From contig CAIMEY010000065.1 in assembly GCA_903840165.1 (NCBI GenBank), positions 1-64,000 on the forward strand: a DNA stretch of 64,000 bases, read 5' to 3'. Numbering within the stretch: the stretch's first letter is position 1; the number at the start of each line of letters is the position of its first letter. Source of the stretch: an uncultured Myxococcales bacterium. Lineage in GTDB: Bacteria; Myxococcota_A; UBA9042. The notes under the pieces were generated by a model. It had not been told where the DNA came from and searched no databases. It saw nothing but the letters and a program-made list of their open reading frames with translations. A program made the position numbers and the translations under genes. Shown one piece after another: positions 32,815-42,011 of this stretch.

Positions 32815-35688
32815 ATGGTCCCAAGCTGCAAGCGGAAAAAAAGCATTCACTTCATGCTGTTCTCTGCGTGGATACCCCTGCAGCGGTGGCAACTCTTGGT
32901 GTGCGCGGCCCCGCTGCTGGCCTGGGGTCTGCTGTGGCCAGTCTGTTGTCTGGGGCAGTCGGTACCTGCCTTTGACGACCACACGCGCAGGAATTTCCAA
33001 ACAACTCAAGAGTTTAGCGATTTCGCCCGTGAAGGCGGCGAGCCTGCAGCCGTCAAGTTTGTCCTGCCCTTCTTCTCCGGCGACGCTGACAATAGGCCCG
33101 CACTGGTCAACTGTTTGTTTCTTCAGCCTAGTTTCTATCGGATGCACGACGAGTGGTACTGGTTCTCCTTGCTCAACGGCCAGTCAGTACCCGGACTGTC
33201 CGATAAGCCCCTCCAAGGCAATCACTTTTCCGACATCGCCGCCATCTACGCCGCCTTTGCCCACACCCGCGCCTTGCCGCTGGGCTTGCGCTGGGTGGAG
33301 GAACGCATCTACTCGACGTATTTCTACGATATTTCAGTGGGTCCCATCGATGATCGCATGGTGCCGCGGCAAATGGCGGTCGGTACGGTGATCTACCTGC
33401 CCCCCGACCCAAAACGCTTGAAATCGCAAGCGCTATGGCTACTCCAGCTCGAAGAAACCGACCCTGCCCGCGAGGCAGCCCTGCTCCACATCCTGCACCG
33501 GGTCGCTCGGGCCCTACCGCCGGATGCGCAACTGCAATGGTTACCGCGCAGTTCGCCGTCCCAGCAAGCCCTGGCCCAACAGCTGCGCAATCGCGGTGGA
33601 GAGCTGCAAAATCGCATTGTTTTCTTTTCGGAAATCGCTGTGCCGGGCCAAGCCCTTGTCTACAACCCCGGTATTGCCGCGGGCCACATCAAGATTGTCG
33701 CGCCCGGGAGCCTGCACAGCGCCAACCTGCGCAGCGACGATATTGTGATTCTGTCCGAAATCCCTGATGAATTGCCGCCTGTTGCGGCGATAATAACCAC
33801 GGTGCCGCAGACGCCCCAGGCCCACCTCAATCTGCTTGCTGTGGCGCGCGGCACGCCCAATGGCTACGTCCAAGGCATCGACCAGTGGCCAGCGCTCAGG
33901 GCCCTGGCGCGTTCGGGGCAGCCCGCGGTGATCGAGCTCGCAGACGGTCATGTCCGCTATCGGGCGATGACAGAGCAACAGTTTTTTCAGTGGCTTGAAC
34001 AAGTTAGACCGGTGGAGCCATCGTCCCGCGTCGCAATGATGGCCAATCCCCCGGCGGTGGTCTTGCTCGACAAGGTAGCCCAAGGAGGCTTGCAGAATGC
34101 GCTTTTGGCGATGCATCGCTGGTTGCCAGTCATCGGTGGCAAGGCGGCTGGCTTGCTGGCCCTGCTTGGACAGCCGAACCTAGCGACACCATACCGGCCT
34201 TTAGCTTTGACAACAAATGGTTACGTCAGCCACCTGCAGCCGCTCCAACCGCTTCTGACGGCGCTTTTGACGGACCCAGAATTCCTCGCCCCCCGGGCCC
34301 GCTTGCTGCTGCTCGAAGGCCAAGCTTCCTTTGACAAGATGGCAGCGCACGACCCGGCGGCTCAGGCTTGGCTGGCTCTCTTCCGCAAGAGGACGCATGG
34401 GCCTGCTGTGACTCGTGTTTTGGCTGAAGGCGGCGTGCAGGCCATCGTCGCCCATCGGCCCTTGCCCGTCTCTTGGTGGCAGCAGGTTGAACCGATATTA
34501 GCCAAACAGTTTGAAGGGTTGTCTGACGACCAGCCCCTTCGCTTTCGCTCCTCGAGCACCGCAGAGGACGTCGATGGGTGCAACGCTGCCGGTGTCTACG
34601 CTTCTTACTCCGGCTATTTGCACGCCGAACGCGCCAAAACTCCACAATTACGTAGCAAAACCGCAGCGCGCGCCATCGCAAAGGTGTGGGCTTCGTTTTG
34701 GTCCTATGACGCGTTTGAAGAACGCCAACAGGCTGAAATTGCGCACTTAGACGCGAAGATGGCCATCTTGGTCGAGCCGGGTTTTCCCGATGCTGTCGAA
34801 ACCGCCAATGGTGTCGTGCTGTTTGGCCTTGGCATCGGCCCGGACGGCGCGTCGCGCATGGAGATGACCGTCAACGTCCAGCCGGGGGCATTGTCCGTCA
34901 CGAATCCGCCGCCTGGTCAACAGGTTGTGCCGGAAATCGACCGCGTCACGGCCGGGCCGGGGCAAGCGCCGCAGATCGAGCGTCTCGGCAACTCGTCGGC
35001 CCTGCCCAATGGCCAAGTGGTCAGTGACGCGGAATTACAAAAGGCTTTTGCCGAATTGACAGCCTTCGCCGAGCCGTGGATGGCGGCCAAAGGCGTGGGC
35101 CTCAATCCGGGGCAGAAGCCGCTATCGACCGTCTTAGACTTGGAGTTTCGGCGAGTTGCCCCAGGGTGGCCGGCGATGACCCAGGGCGCTCCGGATCCGG
35201 CGCGGTGGGTGTGGAAGCAGGTTCGCCCCCTGTCCCGTGCGGCGCGGTTGCGGGCCCGCGACGTTGTAGCGCCGACGCCCATCGACGTCCTGCAAGCAGC
35301 CGTGCGTGCTGCGCGAAAGCATTGCCAAAATGGGCCATTGACTGTGGATCAGGTGCTGGTGTGGACCCATCCCTCGGCGACGCTACTGCCCTTTGCCCAG
35401 GCACCGCTGGTCGTGCAGACCCTGGTTACCTTTGACGCCACGGGGCTGGGCTACCTGCGGGGAGAACGCCTGCAACTCGATGCGCGAACAGGTCTTTTGC
35501 GCGTGCAGGCTGCTGTGGATGACGCGGCCCACGCCCCTCAAGCCGCCAAGGTTGCCGCTGCCTTGGCTGCAATTCACGCCCAACCTAGCCAAACGATTGC
35601 CCAAGCCCTGGCAGGGGGCGATTGTCGACAAAACGAACTGGTCGCTGCACCGGAAATGGCGCTCCGTGCCCTATTTTCGCGCCCCTGA
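32815..35688 (+). CDS. Exported PEP/pyruvate-binding (PPDK N-terminal-like) domain protein
   Basis: The protein has 957 residues from the ATG at 32815, which has AAGGAA seven bases upstream. The N-terminus (about 1-50) is Lys-rich and then strongly hydrophobic (WQLLVCAAPLLAWGLLWP), so it looks like a signal peptide or anchor. A poorly conserved N-terminal half follows. From about residue 435 (IGGKAAGLLALL) to about 800 the sequence resembles the ATP-grasp-like nucleotide-binding domain of PEP synthase and pyruvate phosphate dikinase. It includes RFRSSSTAEDVDG..AGVYASYSG near residue 575, the counterpart of RSS..ED....FAG. The phospho-His and PEP-binding domains are absent. What an exported nucleotide-binding fold would do is unclear. 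The tail may bind a metabolite rather than catalyse. Confidence 0.78.
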   Translation: MVPSCKRKKSIHFMLFSAWIPLQRWQLLVCAAPLLAWGLLWPVCCLGQSVPAFDDHTRRNFQTTQEFSDFAREGGEPAAVKFVLPFFSGDADNRPALVNCLFLQPSFYRMHDEWYWFSLLNGQSVPGLSDKPLQGNHFSDIAAIYAAFAHTRALPLGLRWVEERIYSTYFYDISVGPIDDRMVPRQMAVGTVIYLPPDPKRLKSQALWLLQLEETDPAREAALLHILHRVARALPPDAQLQWLPRSSPSQQALAQQLRNRGGELQNRIVFFSEIAVPGQALVYNPGIAAGHIKIVAPGSLHSANLRSDDIVILSEIPDELPPVAAIITTVPQTPQAHLNLLAVARGTPNGYVQGIDQWPALRALARSGQPAVIELADGHVRYRAMTEQQFFQWLEQVRPVEPSSRVAMMANPPAVVLLDKVAQGGLQNALLAMHRWLPVIGGKAAGLLALLGQPNLATPYRPLALTTNGYVSHLQPLQPLLTALLTDPEFLAPRARLLLLEGQASFDKMAAHDPAAQAWLALFRKRTHGPAVTRVLAEGGVQAIVAHRPLPVSWWQQVEPILAKQFEGLSDDQPLRFRSSSTAEDVDGCNAAGVYASYSGYLHAERAKTPQLRSKTAARAIAKVWASFWSYDAFEERQQAEIAHLDAKMAILVEPGFPDAVETANGVVLFGLGIGPDGASRMEMTVNVQPGALSVTNPPPGQQVVPEIDRVTAGPGQAPQIERLGNSSALPNGQVVSDAELQKAFAELTAFAEPWMAAKGVGLNPGQKPLSTVLDLEFRRVAPGWPAMTQGAPDPARWVWKQVRPLSRAARLRARDVVAPTPIDVLQAAVRAARKHCQNGPLTVDQVLVWTHPSATLLPFAQAPLVVQTLVTFDATGLGYLRGERLQLDARTGLLRVQAAVDDAAHAPQAAKVAAALAAIHAQPSQTIAQALAGGDCRQNELVAAPEMALRALFSRP

Positions 35689-35796
35689 TGGCTGTAGTAC
35701 TGCTATCAAACTGCTCATTCTACATCCGTTCTTTGCCCCCAACCATGCCCAAACAGTCCCTGTGCTCGGTGGCCGCCGCGGTGGCCATGCGCGATC

Positions 35797-35824
35797 TTGA
35801 GCTTTGACCCGACCCTGCTAGGCT
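35797..35824 (+). promoter_or_regulatory. Candidate promoter of the NCS1 permease
   Basis: TTGAGC (35797-35802) and TGC-TAGGCT (-10 hexamer at 35819-35824) are separated by 16 bases, 31 bases before the ATG. The -10 has an extended TG motif. Confidence 0.4.
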
Positions 35825-35855
35825 CGGCGGCAGCGACATCCACCGTGGAGCCGAC

Positions 35856-37403
35856 ATGCACGACAGCGCTTTGTTGCAAGAATCCCTCGCCGGCCTGCCC
35901 GCGGACGTGGCCAGCAGCCCCCTGTTCAACGCCGACTTGGCTCCCGTCCCCGCGGCACGGCGCAACTGGTCTACCTATAATTTCGCAGCGTTGTGGATCT
36001 CCATGGCGCATTGCATCCCCACGTACACGCTGGCCGGCGGCCTGATCGCCAGTGGCATGAACTGGTGGCAGGCCCTGCTGACCATTGGCCTGGGTAACCT
36101 CATCATTTTGGTGCCGATTCTGCTTAACGCCCATCCTGGCACCAAGTACGGCATTCCCTTTCCCGTGTTGGCGCGCGCCTCTTTCGGCACGGTCGGTGCC
36201 AATATCCCAGCTATCTTAAGAGCTTTGGTGGCTTGCGGCTGGTTTGGCATCAACGCCTACATCGGCGGCGAAGCAGTCAAGGCCTTTGTGGTCAGTTTTT
36301 GGCCTGATTTCGCACATTTGGGCGGCGATTTCACCATCATGGGCCTGCCCCTGCCAGATGCGATCACCTTTCTTGTGTTCTGGTTTGCCAATATTGTGAT
36401 TATTTACAAGGGCATGAATGCCGTTCGTATCTTTGAAAACTGGGCCGCGCCCATCGTCCTGGTGCTTGCCGCTGTCCTTTTGGCCTGGGTGGTGGCGCGT
36501 GCGGGCGGCGTCGGCCCCTTGCTCGATCGACCGTCAAAGTTCCATAATCTCAGTGAATTCTGGCCCGTCTTTGTGCCCAAGCTGACGGCGATGGTCGGTT
36601 TCTGGTCGACCCTGGCCCTGAACATTCCTGACTTCACTCGCTACGGAAAAGGTCAAAAAGAACAAATGGTTGGCCAGGCCTTGGGTTTGCCAACGACAAT
36701 GATCGCTTTTTCCGCCATGGCCTTGGTCATCACCAGTGCTTCGGCCGCCGTGCTGGTCGGCGCGGACGTCAAGGACCTGTGGAATCCCGAATTCCTTTTA
36801 GGTCAAATGACTTCTGCGACACCCCCTGCCGGTCTTAGTGCCCCGCTGATTGCCAGTGCCGGGGTTCGCGCCCTGGTGGCGGTTGTGGCGGTGGCCGGCA
36901 TCTTGATCGCCACCCTCTCGGTCAACATTGCCGCCAATGTCGTGAGTCCTGCCAATGATTTCGCGAATCTAGCCCCTCGCCTCATCAGTTTTAAGACAGG
37001 CGGTTTGATCACCGGGATCATCGGCATCGTCTGTATGCCCTGGAAACTCATGGCCGATGCTTCGACCTACCTGGACGGCTGGCTTGGCGGCGTCTCAGCC
37101 TTGCTGGGCCCCGTGGCGGGCATCATGGTTGCTGACTATTTCCTCATTCGCCGCACGGAGTTGGACGTCGCTGACTTGTACCGGCCCAATGGCCGCTATC
37201 CCCGCTTCAATCCCATCGCCATTATCGCCTTGGCGGCGGGCATCGCGCCCAACTTGCCGGGATTTCTCAAGGGAATTCATCTATTCAACGATATACCCGC
37301 CCTATTTGAACAACTCTACCCTTACGCTTGGTTCACTGGCGTGCCGATTGCGCTGCTGGTCTATGTGGTTGGCTCCAAACTGACCCGAGCAAAGGCGCTG
37401 TAG
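35856..37403 (+). CDS. NCS1-family nucleobase/allantoin/thiamine permease
   Basis: The protein has 515 residues and about twelve hydrophobic segments. The N-terminal SPLFNADLAPVPAARRNWST leads into the first helix, and the block GIPFPVLARASFGTVGANIPAILR is characteristic of the cytosine/purine/uracil/thiamine/allantoin transporter family. It imports a nucleobase-like solute with Na+ or H+. GGAG precedes the ATG by six bases. No purine or pyrimidine catabolic gene is next to it, so the substrate stays open. Confidence 0.92.
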   Translation: MHDSALLQESLAGLPADVASSPLFNADLAPVPAARRNWSTYNFAALWISMAHCIPTYTLAGGLIASGMNWWQALLTIGLGNLIILVPILLNAHPGTKYGIPFPVLARASFGTVGANIPAILRALVACGWFGINAYIGGEAVKAFVVSFWPDFAHLGGDFTIMGLPLPDAITFLVFWFANIVIIYKGMNAVRIFENWAAPIVLVLAAVLLAWVVARAGGVGPLLDRPSKFHNLSEFWPVFVPKLTAMVGFWSTLALNIPDFTRYGKGQKEQMVGQALGLPTTMIAFSAMALVITSASAAVLVGADVKDLWNPEFLLGQMTSATPPAGLSAPLIASAGVRALVAVVAVAGILIATLSVNIAANVVSPANDFANLAPRLISFKTGGLITGIIGIVCMPWKLMADASTYLDGWLGGVSALLGPVAGIMVADYFLIRRTELDVADLYRPNGRYPRFNPIAIIALAAGIAPNLPGFLKGIHLFNDIPALFEQLYPYAWFTGVPIALLVYVVGSKLTRAKAL

Positions 37404-39023
37404 TTGCTTATGTTTCTCCCAACCACCCAGACCCATCGCCTGTGGTTACGCCTGCTCTGCATGGCGATCTGCCTAAGTCCGGCGAGCGCATGGGCGGCGA
37501 AAAGCGAAAGCAAAACAGGGGATAAGGCCAGTAAGCATCGATCGGCTCACGGTCCTCAGGTCGATAAGCACGCTTCCGCTAAGCACAGCGACAAGAGCGG
37601 CGACCGCAGCAGCAAGCGCGGAGATTCAGAAAAGTCCCCGAAACAAAAGGGAAAGTCGGTCAAGCAGGACAAGGCCACTGCGGCCCTGCGCAAATCCTGT
37701 GCCAGCGCCAAGAACCGCAGCAGCAAGGCTTGTAAGGCGCTTGTTCAAGCTGATCGCAAGGCGGCTCGCAACGAGGATAGTGACGCCAAGCACTCAAAAG
37801 ACAAAGACAATCATGCCAAGAAAGGTGCCGATGCTACCGATGCCAAGGACACCGCCAAGTCGGGCAGTGCGGCCAAGAGCGGTGCGGGTACTAAGGACAA
37901 AGACGGTGCCAAGGACAGCGGCGACGGTCATGATTCAGCCAAGCCCTTGAGTGCCAAGGAGAAAAAACGCCTCGATGCCTTGGGCAAGCTCTGCGCCGAT
38001 AAGAAGCAAAAGAAGTCCGCAAAATGTCAGGCTTATCGCAGCGAGATGCAGCAAAGGACGGCCGCCGCCGAACGCGTCAAGCTCAAGAAACTATGCGCGC
38101 CCAAGGCAAATCGCGGTTCCAAGCAGTGCAAAGATTTTGTGATTGCAGAGAAAAAGCGGCAGCAGGTGATCTCGATCTGTGGTCGCAAATACGGGGTTGC
38201 CAAGAAGAACGAAAAGATCGCGGCCTTTGCCAAGCGCATGCGTGTCAGCGAAGCAAGGATTCGTGATCTCAATGAATTGGCCAAGCTCAAGGTGCTCAAG
38301 GGTGGAAAGCGCTACTTGGTCTACAAGTCGCCCCATGACGGCGTGACCCTGCAAGGCGGTGAATTACTTGAGGCAGAATCAGGTATTTACACGTTACAGA
38401 GGCCCGAACGTGGCTGGGGCAAACCATTGCTGGTGGCGGCGATCGCCCAGGCGGCCAAGCAAGTACAGGCGCAGTCTCCGGATTTGCCTTGGCTGGTCGT
38501 TGGCGATTTGTCCAAGGAACGCGGAGGCTGTTTGCCGCCGCACAAGTCGCATCGCGGCGGGGTCGATGCCGATATTGGTTTTTACTATCGCGGGGCTCAC
38601 CAGCGTCGGTGGTTGGGTGGCGCCACGCCGGAGACGCTCGATGCTGATCGGACCTGGCAGTTGATCAAGACCCTGCAGGCAACAGGCAAGCTGGAATTTG
38701 TGTTCATGGATCATAGTTTGCACGAAGTGCTCTACCAAGCTGCCTTGCGCGCGGGGGAGACGCCCCAAACGTTGCAATCGATGATTCAGTGGCCGCGGCC
38801 CATCGAGCGGGCCCACGAGACCGTCGTTCGGCACCTGGACGGCCACGACAACCACATGCACGTTCGATTGCGTTGTCCTGAGAAGGAAGAGTGCAATTTA
38901 ACAGAGGATATGCGCAACGCCTTGGCTCAAGTGCGCCAGGACAGGATGGGCGGGCCGGTGGCTGAATCGCCGCCCCAGCGCTGGGTGGGTCGGCCGCAGC
39001 GGGCATTGCCGGGGCTACCCTAA
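37404..39023 (+). CDS. MepA-like (peptidase M74) murein endopeptidase with Lys-rich linker and LysM-like domain
   Basis: The protein has 537-539 residues. A TTG at 37404 abuts the permease stop codon with AAAGG eight bases upstream; an ATG at 37410 is the alternative. A signal peptide ends near AWAAKSES. Residues ~35-190 are a low-complexity region of Lys, Ser, Ala and Asp. Two Cys-rich Lys segments follow. A LysM-like stretch (KYGVAKK to VLKGGKRYLVY) binds peptidoglycan. The catalytic domain has GDLSKERGG, HKSHRGGVDADIG (H..G.D.D) and HDNHMHVRLRC (the H.H motif). These match the zinc ligands of MepA-type LAS peptidases, which cut peptide crosslinks in peptidoglycan. It is periplasmic. Confidence 0.85.
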   Translation: MLMFLPTTQTHRLWLRLLCMAICLSPASAWAAKSESKTGDKASKHRSAHGPQVDKHASAKHSDKSGDRSSKRGDSEKSPKQKGKSVKQDKATAALRKSCASAKNRSSKACKALVQADRKAARNEDSDAKHSKDKDNHAKKGADATDAKDTAKSGSAAKSGAGTKDKDGAKDSGDGHDSAKPLSAKEKKRLDALGKLCADKKQKKSAKCQAYRSEMQQRTAAAERVKLKKLCAPKANRGSKQCKDFVIAEKKRQQVISICGRKYGVAKKNEKIAAFAKRMRVSEARIRDLNELAKLKVLKGGKRYLVYKSPHDGVTLQGGELLEAESGIYTLQRPERGWGKPLLVAAIAQAAKQVQAQSPDLPWLVVGDLSKERGGCLPPHKSHRGGVDADIGFYYRGAHQRRWLGGATPETLDADRTWQLIKTLQATGKLEFVFMDHSLHEVLYQAALRAGETPQTLQSMIQWPRPIERAHETVVRHLDGHDNHMHVRLRCPEKEECNLTEDMRNALAQVRQDRMGGPVAESPPQRWVGRPQRALPGLP

Positions 39024-39107
39024 ATGCGGAGCCGCAACGTGGGTAGGCTTGACATGGTTCAGCGGATGACGCACCCTACGGCTCGGCTCGCGCGCCGTCC
39101 TCTCTAT

Positions 39108-39191
39108 GCCGGAGTGGTGAAATGGTAGACGCGGCGGACTCAAAATCCGTTGGGCTAAATGCCCTTGAGGGTTCAAGTCCCTCCTCCGGCA
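39108..39191 (+). tRNA. tRNA-Leu (anticodon CAA)
   Basis: The acceptor stem GCCGGAG pairs with CTCCGGC. The anticodon loop CTCAAAA gives CAA, the variable arm is long (GGGCTAAATGCCC) and the T-arm is GAGGG-TTCAAGT-CCCTC. The discriminator is A. Confidence 0.96.
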
Positions 39192-39195
39192 CCCC

Positions 39196-40674
39196 ATGAA
39201 GCAACCGTGGCCCTGCGGTCCACAGACCTGTCGCTCGTCAGCGGACTTTGCGCTGACAGCGGCTGAGGGGCTGTGGTTGCGATTCGCAGGGAAATTCAAT
39301 CCGTTCCAAGCAAATGACGCATGTCGTCCTCAACGTCCCGACGCGGTTGACCCTGCGCCCAGGACAGCGTCTCGCCTTTGCCCTGCGCTCCAGCTTGCCT
39401 TGGGGTTGATCATCGGCACGGCTATCCTGCCGCAACCCGGGTTTTCTCAAGAAATACCGGAGGCGATTGCCAGTGAGCCTGCCGAGCCGGTCTCCACCAT
39501 TGAGTCCAAGCTCGACGCAGAATTGCGCTTCCGCACGGCAGCTTCGGGTGGAATTACGGCGCCTGCGCCTGGACAAGATGATTGGCGGCGCGGGGCTTCG
39601 GACCGGGTGCGCTTGGGCGCTCAACTACGCCGGCAAAATATCTCTAGTTACGTGCAGTTGCAGCAGTCCGGCGCTTTGGGTGACGCCGGGCCCGGCGATC
39701 AGCCTTTGCAGTTCGGAATGCAGCAAGGCTTTGTTCGCGTTGAGGAAGCGGGTCTGCGCGGTCTGCGCGTTGACTTTGGCCGCATGGCGCTGGAGTACGG
39801 CAGCGCGCGGATGATTGGTCGCTACGATTTTCACGAAACAGGTAATGCTTTCGATGGATTGCGTGCCCATCAGACAGTAGGAGACTACCTCGATGCGGAC
39901 GTGCTGGCGGTCAAGATTCGCCGCAACAGTGCCCATCCCGATAAAGGTCGCAACTTATTTGGGCTTTATGCCACCGCGCGCCCGACCAGTCGTGTGACGG
40001 CGGATCTCTATTTGCTGTACCTTAGCGACACTACGGAGACGGCCCAATCTCATGATATTACAATGGGGTCTCGAATCGAATTTCGCCCTTGGTCCTTCCT
40101 GACGGCCGAAGCCGAATTGGCGGCGCAGATCGGCGGCGAGCAACTCGCTGACCACGCCCAAGCCCGCGACCATTTGGCATTGGCCATGGCAGGGTCGTTG
40201 CAGTTGGACGCTTCCAAATGGATTCCACTGTATGGACGGGCATTTAGCCACATGTACAGCGGCGACGAGTTGGCCCATCCGAATGTTTCCAGCCGCTGGC
40301 ATCCGCTCTATCCCTCTCTCGATGAAATTGTTGGATTTTTGCAGATCTTTGCCCAGGCTAACCTCACCCAAGTGGGGGGAACGTTGGGATGGAAGCCGGT
40401 TGAAAAAATAGATATTTCCTTAGATGGGCGGCAGTCCTACGCGCGAACGGGAACGACGCTTCCGGGCTTTGCGGGCCAAATCCTACCCGGCGACGGCGCT
40501 TGGGTGCGCCTAGGTGCTGAATTAGACTTGAGAATTCGCTGGTCCCTTCGCCCTTGGTCTCAGCTGCTTCTGGTCGGTGGATCCTTCGCCCCCAGCCAAG
40601 ACGTGAAGTCCAACCTGTTGAATCAAGGAAGAAATATCAGTCAAGTCCTGTTGCAATGGACAACACGATTCTGA
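39196..40674 (+). CDS. Predicted outer-membrane beta-barrel, alginate-export-like
   Basis: The frame from the ATG at 39196 (four bases after tRNA-Leu) encodes 492 residues, but the signal-peptide-like stretch (LQLALGLIIGTAILPQPGFSQ) lies only near residues 65-90. The true start may be a downstream non-ATG codon. The mature part has the alternating hydrophobic pattern of a beta-barrel and ends in Phe (LLQWTTRF). It contains LRVDFGRMALEYGSARMIGRYDFHETGNAFDG, as here split LRVDFGRMALEYG and NAFDGLR, a pattern seen in alginate-export (AlgE-like) porins. It probably exports or imports a sugar or other small polar molecule. No exopolysaccharide genes are adjacent. Confidence 0.78.
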   Translation: MKQPWPCGPQTCRSSADFALTAAEGLWLRFAGKFNPFQANDACRPQRPDAVDPAPRTASRLCPALQLALGLIIGTAILPQPGFSQEIPEAIASEPAEPVSTIESKLDAELRFRTAASGGITAPAPGQDDWRRGASDRVRLGAQLRRQNISSYVQLQQSGALGDAGPGDQPLQFGMQQGFVRVEEAGLRGLRVDFGRMALEYGSARMIGRYDFHETGNAFDGLRAHQTVGDYLDADVLAVKIRRNSAHPDKGRNLFGLYATARPTSRVTADLYLLYLSDTTETAQSHDITMGSRIEFRPWSFLTAEAELAAQIGGEQLADHAQARDHLALAMAGSLQLDASKWIPLYGRAFSHMYSGDELAHPNVSSRWHPLYPSLDEIVGFLQIFAQANLTQVGGTLGWKPVEKIDISLDGRQSYARTGTTLPGFAGQILPGDGAWVRLGAELDLRIRWSLRPWSQLLLVGGSFAPSQDVKSNLLNQGRNISQVLLQWTTRF

Positions 40675-40768
40675 CCCGGGTACACTTGACAGTTGCCCTG
40701 TCCCTTCGTTCTGCCCCGTTTTTTTGCTATTAGCCCTTGTTTCTCAATCGGAATCCCAGGAGCACCCG

Positions 40769-41992
40769 ATGCAAGTCGTTCACGCCGCGCGCAGCGATGT
40801 CGGCCTCGTTCGCCACAACAATGAGGATTCGTTGCTGGTCGATCCGGCCCTGCAGCTGTTCCTGGTCTGTGACGGTGTCGGCGGTCGCGAGGGCGGCGAG
40901 GAGGCCAGTCGCATTGCGACCGAGGCGATCGGCCTAGCCCTGACCGAGTCGCGAAAGATCATCTTTGATTTCGCGGAGAATCGCGGAAGTATCACCCGCC
41001 GCGACGTCGGCCATGTCCTTGAGCAGGCGATCAGCAGTGCCAGCGGGCAGATTCGCCAGCACGCCATGCGCACAGAAGGCTTGGCCGGCATGGCAACCAC
41101 GGTCGTGGCCCTACTTGTGACAGGAAATCATGCCTTTGTCGCCCATGTCGGCGATTCGCGCTGCTACTTGGCGCGCAATGGCGTCCTGCACCCGCTGACC
41201 GAAGATCATAGCATGATCAACGATTTGCGTCGCCGTGGCCGGGATACCCAAGGCGCTGTGACTGCCGCCTACCATGAGGCCCTGACCCGTGCCCTGGGTG
41301 TGCTGGACACTGCGCGCGTCGATCTGCTTGATTTGGAACTGATTCCTGGCGATCGGTTCGTGCTTTGCTCAGACGGCGTTCACGGCGTGCTGGGTGAAGA
41401 CGCCATGCAGCAATGCGTGCCTCGCGGGGATGTTCGCCAAGTTGTTGAGGATTTGATCGAAGGTACTCTGCAGCGCGGGGCTCCGGACAATGCCACAGCC
41501 ATTGTCGTCGAAGTGGTGGATGATGCTGCTGCGGAGCGAGCGACCCGCGTTCGTCGGCGCCTCGAGGCCTTGCAGGGCGTTTCGATGTTCCGCTACCTGC
41601 CCTACGCCGACCTGATTCGCGTGGCGGGCGTCGCCAAGGAGAAGCAACTGCCTGCTGGGACAGAAGTTTTTCAAGAAGGCGCTTACGGCGAGAGCCTGTA
41701 CATCATCCTTGACGGCGTCGCGGCCGTGGTCAAGGCAGACGTGGAAATAGCTACGCTGCAACCTGGCGCTCATTTTGGTGAAATGTCGCTCATTGAGCGC
41801 GTGCCCCGTAGCGCCACCATCCGCGCCAAGAGCGAGATGAGCGTGCTGATGATTGAACGCGATGCCTTTTTTGGCCTGCTCGCCGAAGAACAGGCCGCGG
41901 TCAAGCTGCTGTGGGGCCTAGTGCGGATGCTCAATGCCCGTTTGCGCACCACCAGCGATGAACTGACCTTGCTCAAGTCCAATCACCACTGA
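40769..41992 (+). CDS. PP2C-type Ser/Thr phosphatase fused to a cyclic-nucleotide-binding domain
   Basis: The protein has 407 residues. AGGAG lies seven bases before the ATG at 40769. The PP2C domain (about 1-255) has RHNNEDSLLV, CDGVGGREGGE, GMATTVVALL, AHVGDSRCY, LCSDGVHGVL and APDNATAIVVE, all expected metal-site motifs. A cNMP-binding domain follows (about 280-395), with the phosphate-binding cassette FGEMSLIERVPRSATIRA containing the conserved Glu and Arg. Phosphatase activity controlled by cAMP or cGMP is inferred. It is probably cytoplasmic. A lipoprotein gene and a second PP2C gene follow on the same strand. Confidence 0.92.
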   Translation: MQVVHAARSDVGLVRHNNEDSLLVDPALQLFLVCDGVGGREGGEEASRIATEAIGLALTESRKIIFDFAENRGSITRRDVGHVLEQAISSASGQIRQHAMRTEGLAGMATTVVALLVTGNHAFVAHVGDSRCYLARNGVLHPLTEDHSMINDLRRRGRDTQGAVTAAYHEALTRALGVLDTARVDLLDLELIPGDRFVLCSDGVHGVLGEDAMQQCVPRGDVRQVVEDLIEGTLQRGAPDNATAIVVEVVDDAAAERATRVRRRLEALQGVSMFRYLPYADLIRVAGVAKEKQLPAGTEVFQEGAYGESLYIILDGVAAVVKADVEIATLQPGAHFGEMSLIERVPRSATIRAKSEMSVLMIERDAFFGLLAEEQAAVKLLWGLVRMLNARLRTTSDELTLLKSNHH

Positions 41993-42011
41993 GAACAGGT
42001 TGAAAAGTCTA

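Noticed and set aside
40686..40714. TTGACA at 40686 as a promoter -35 of the PP2C gene
   Set aside because: The hexamer is perfect, but no -10-like sequence lies 16-18 bases downstream; the plausible -10 (TGC-TATTAG) is too far away.
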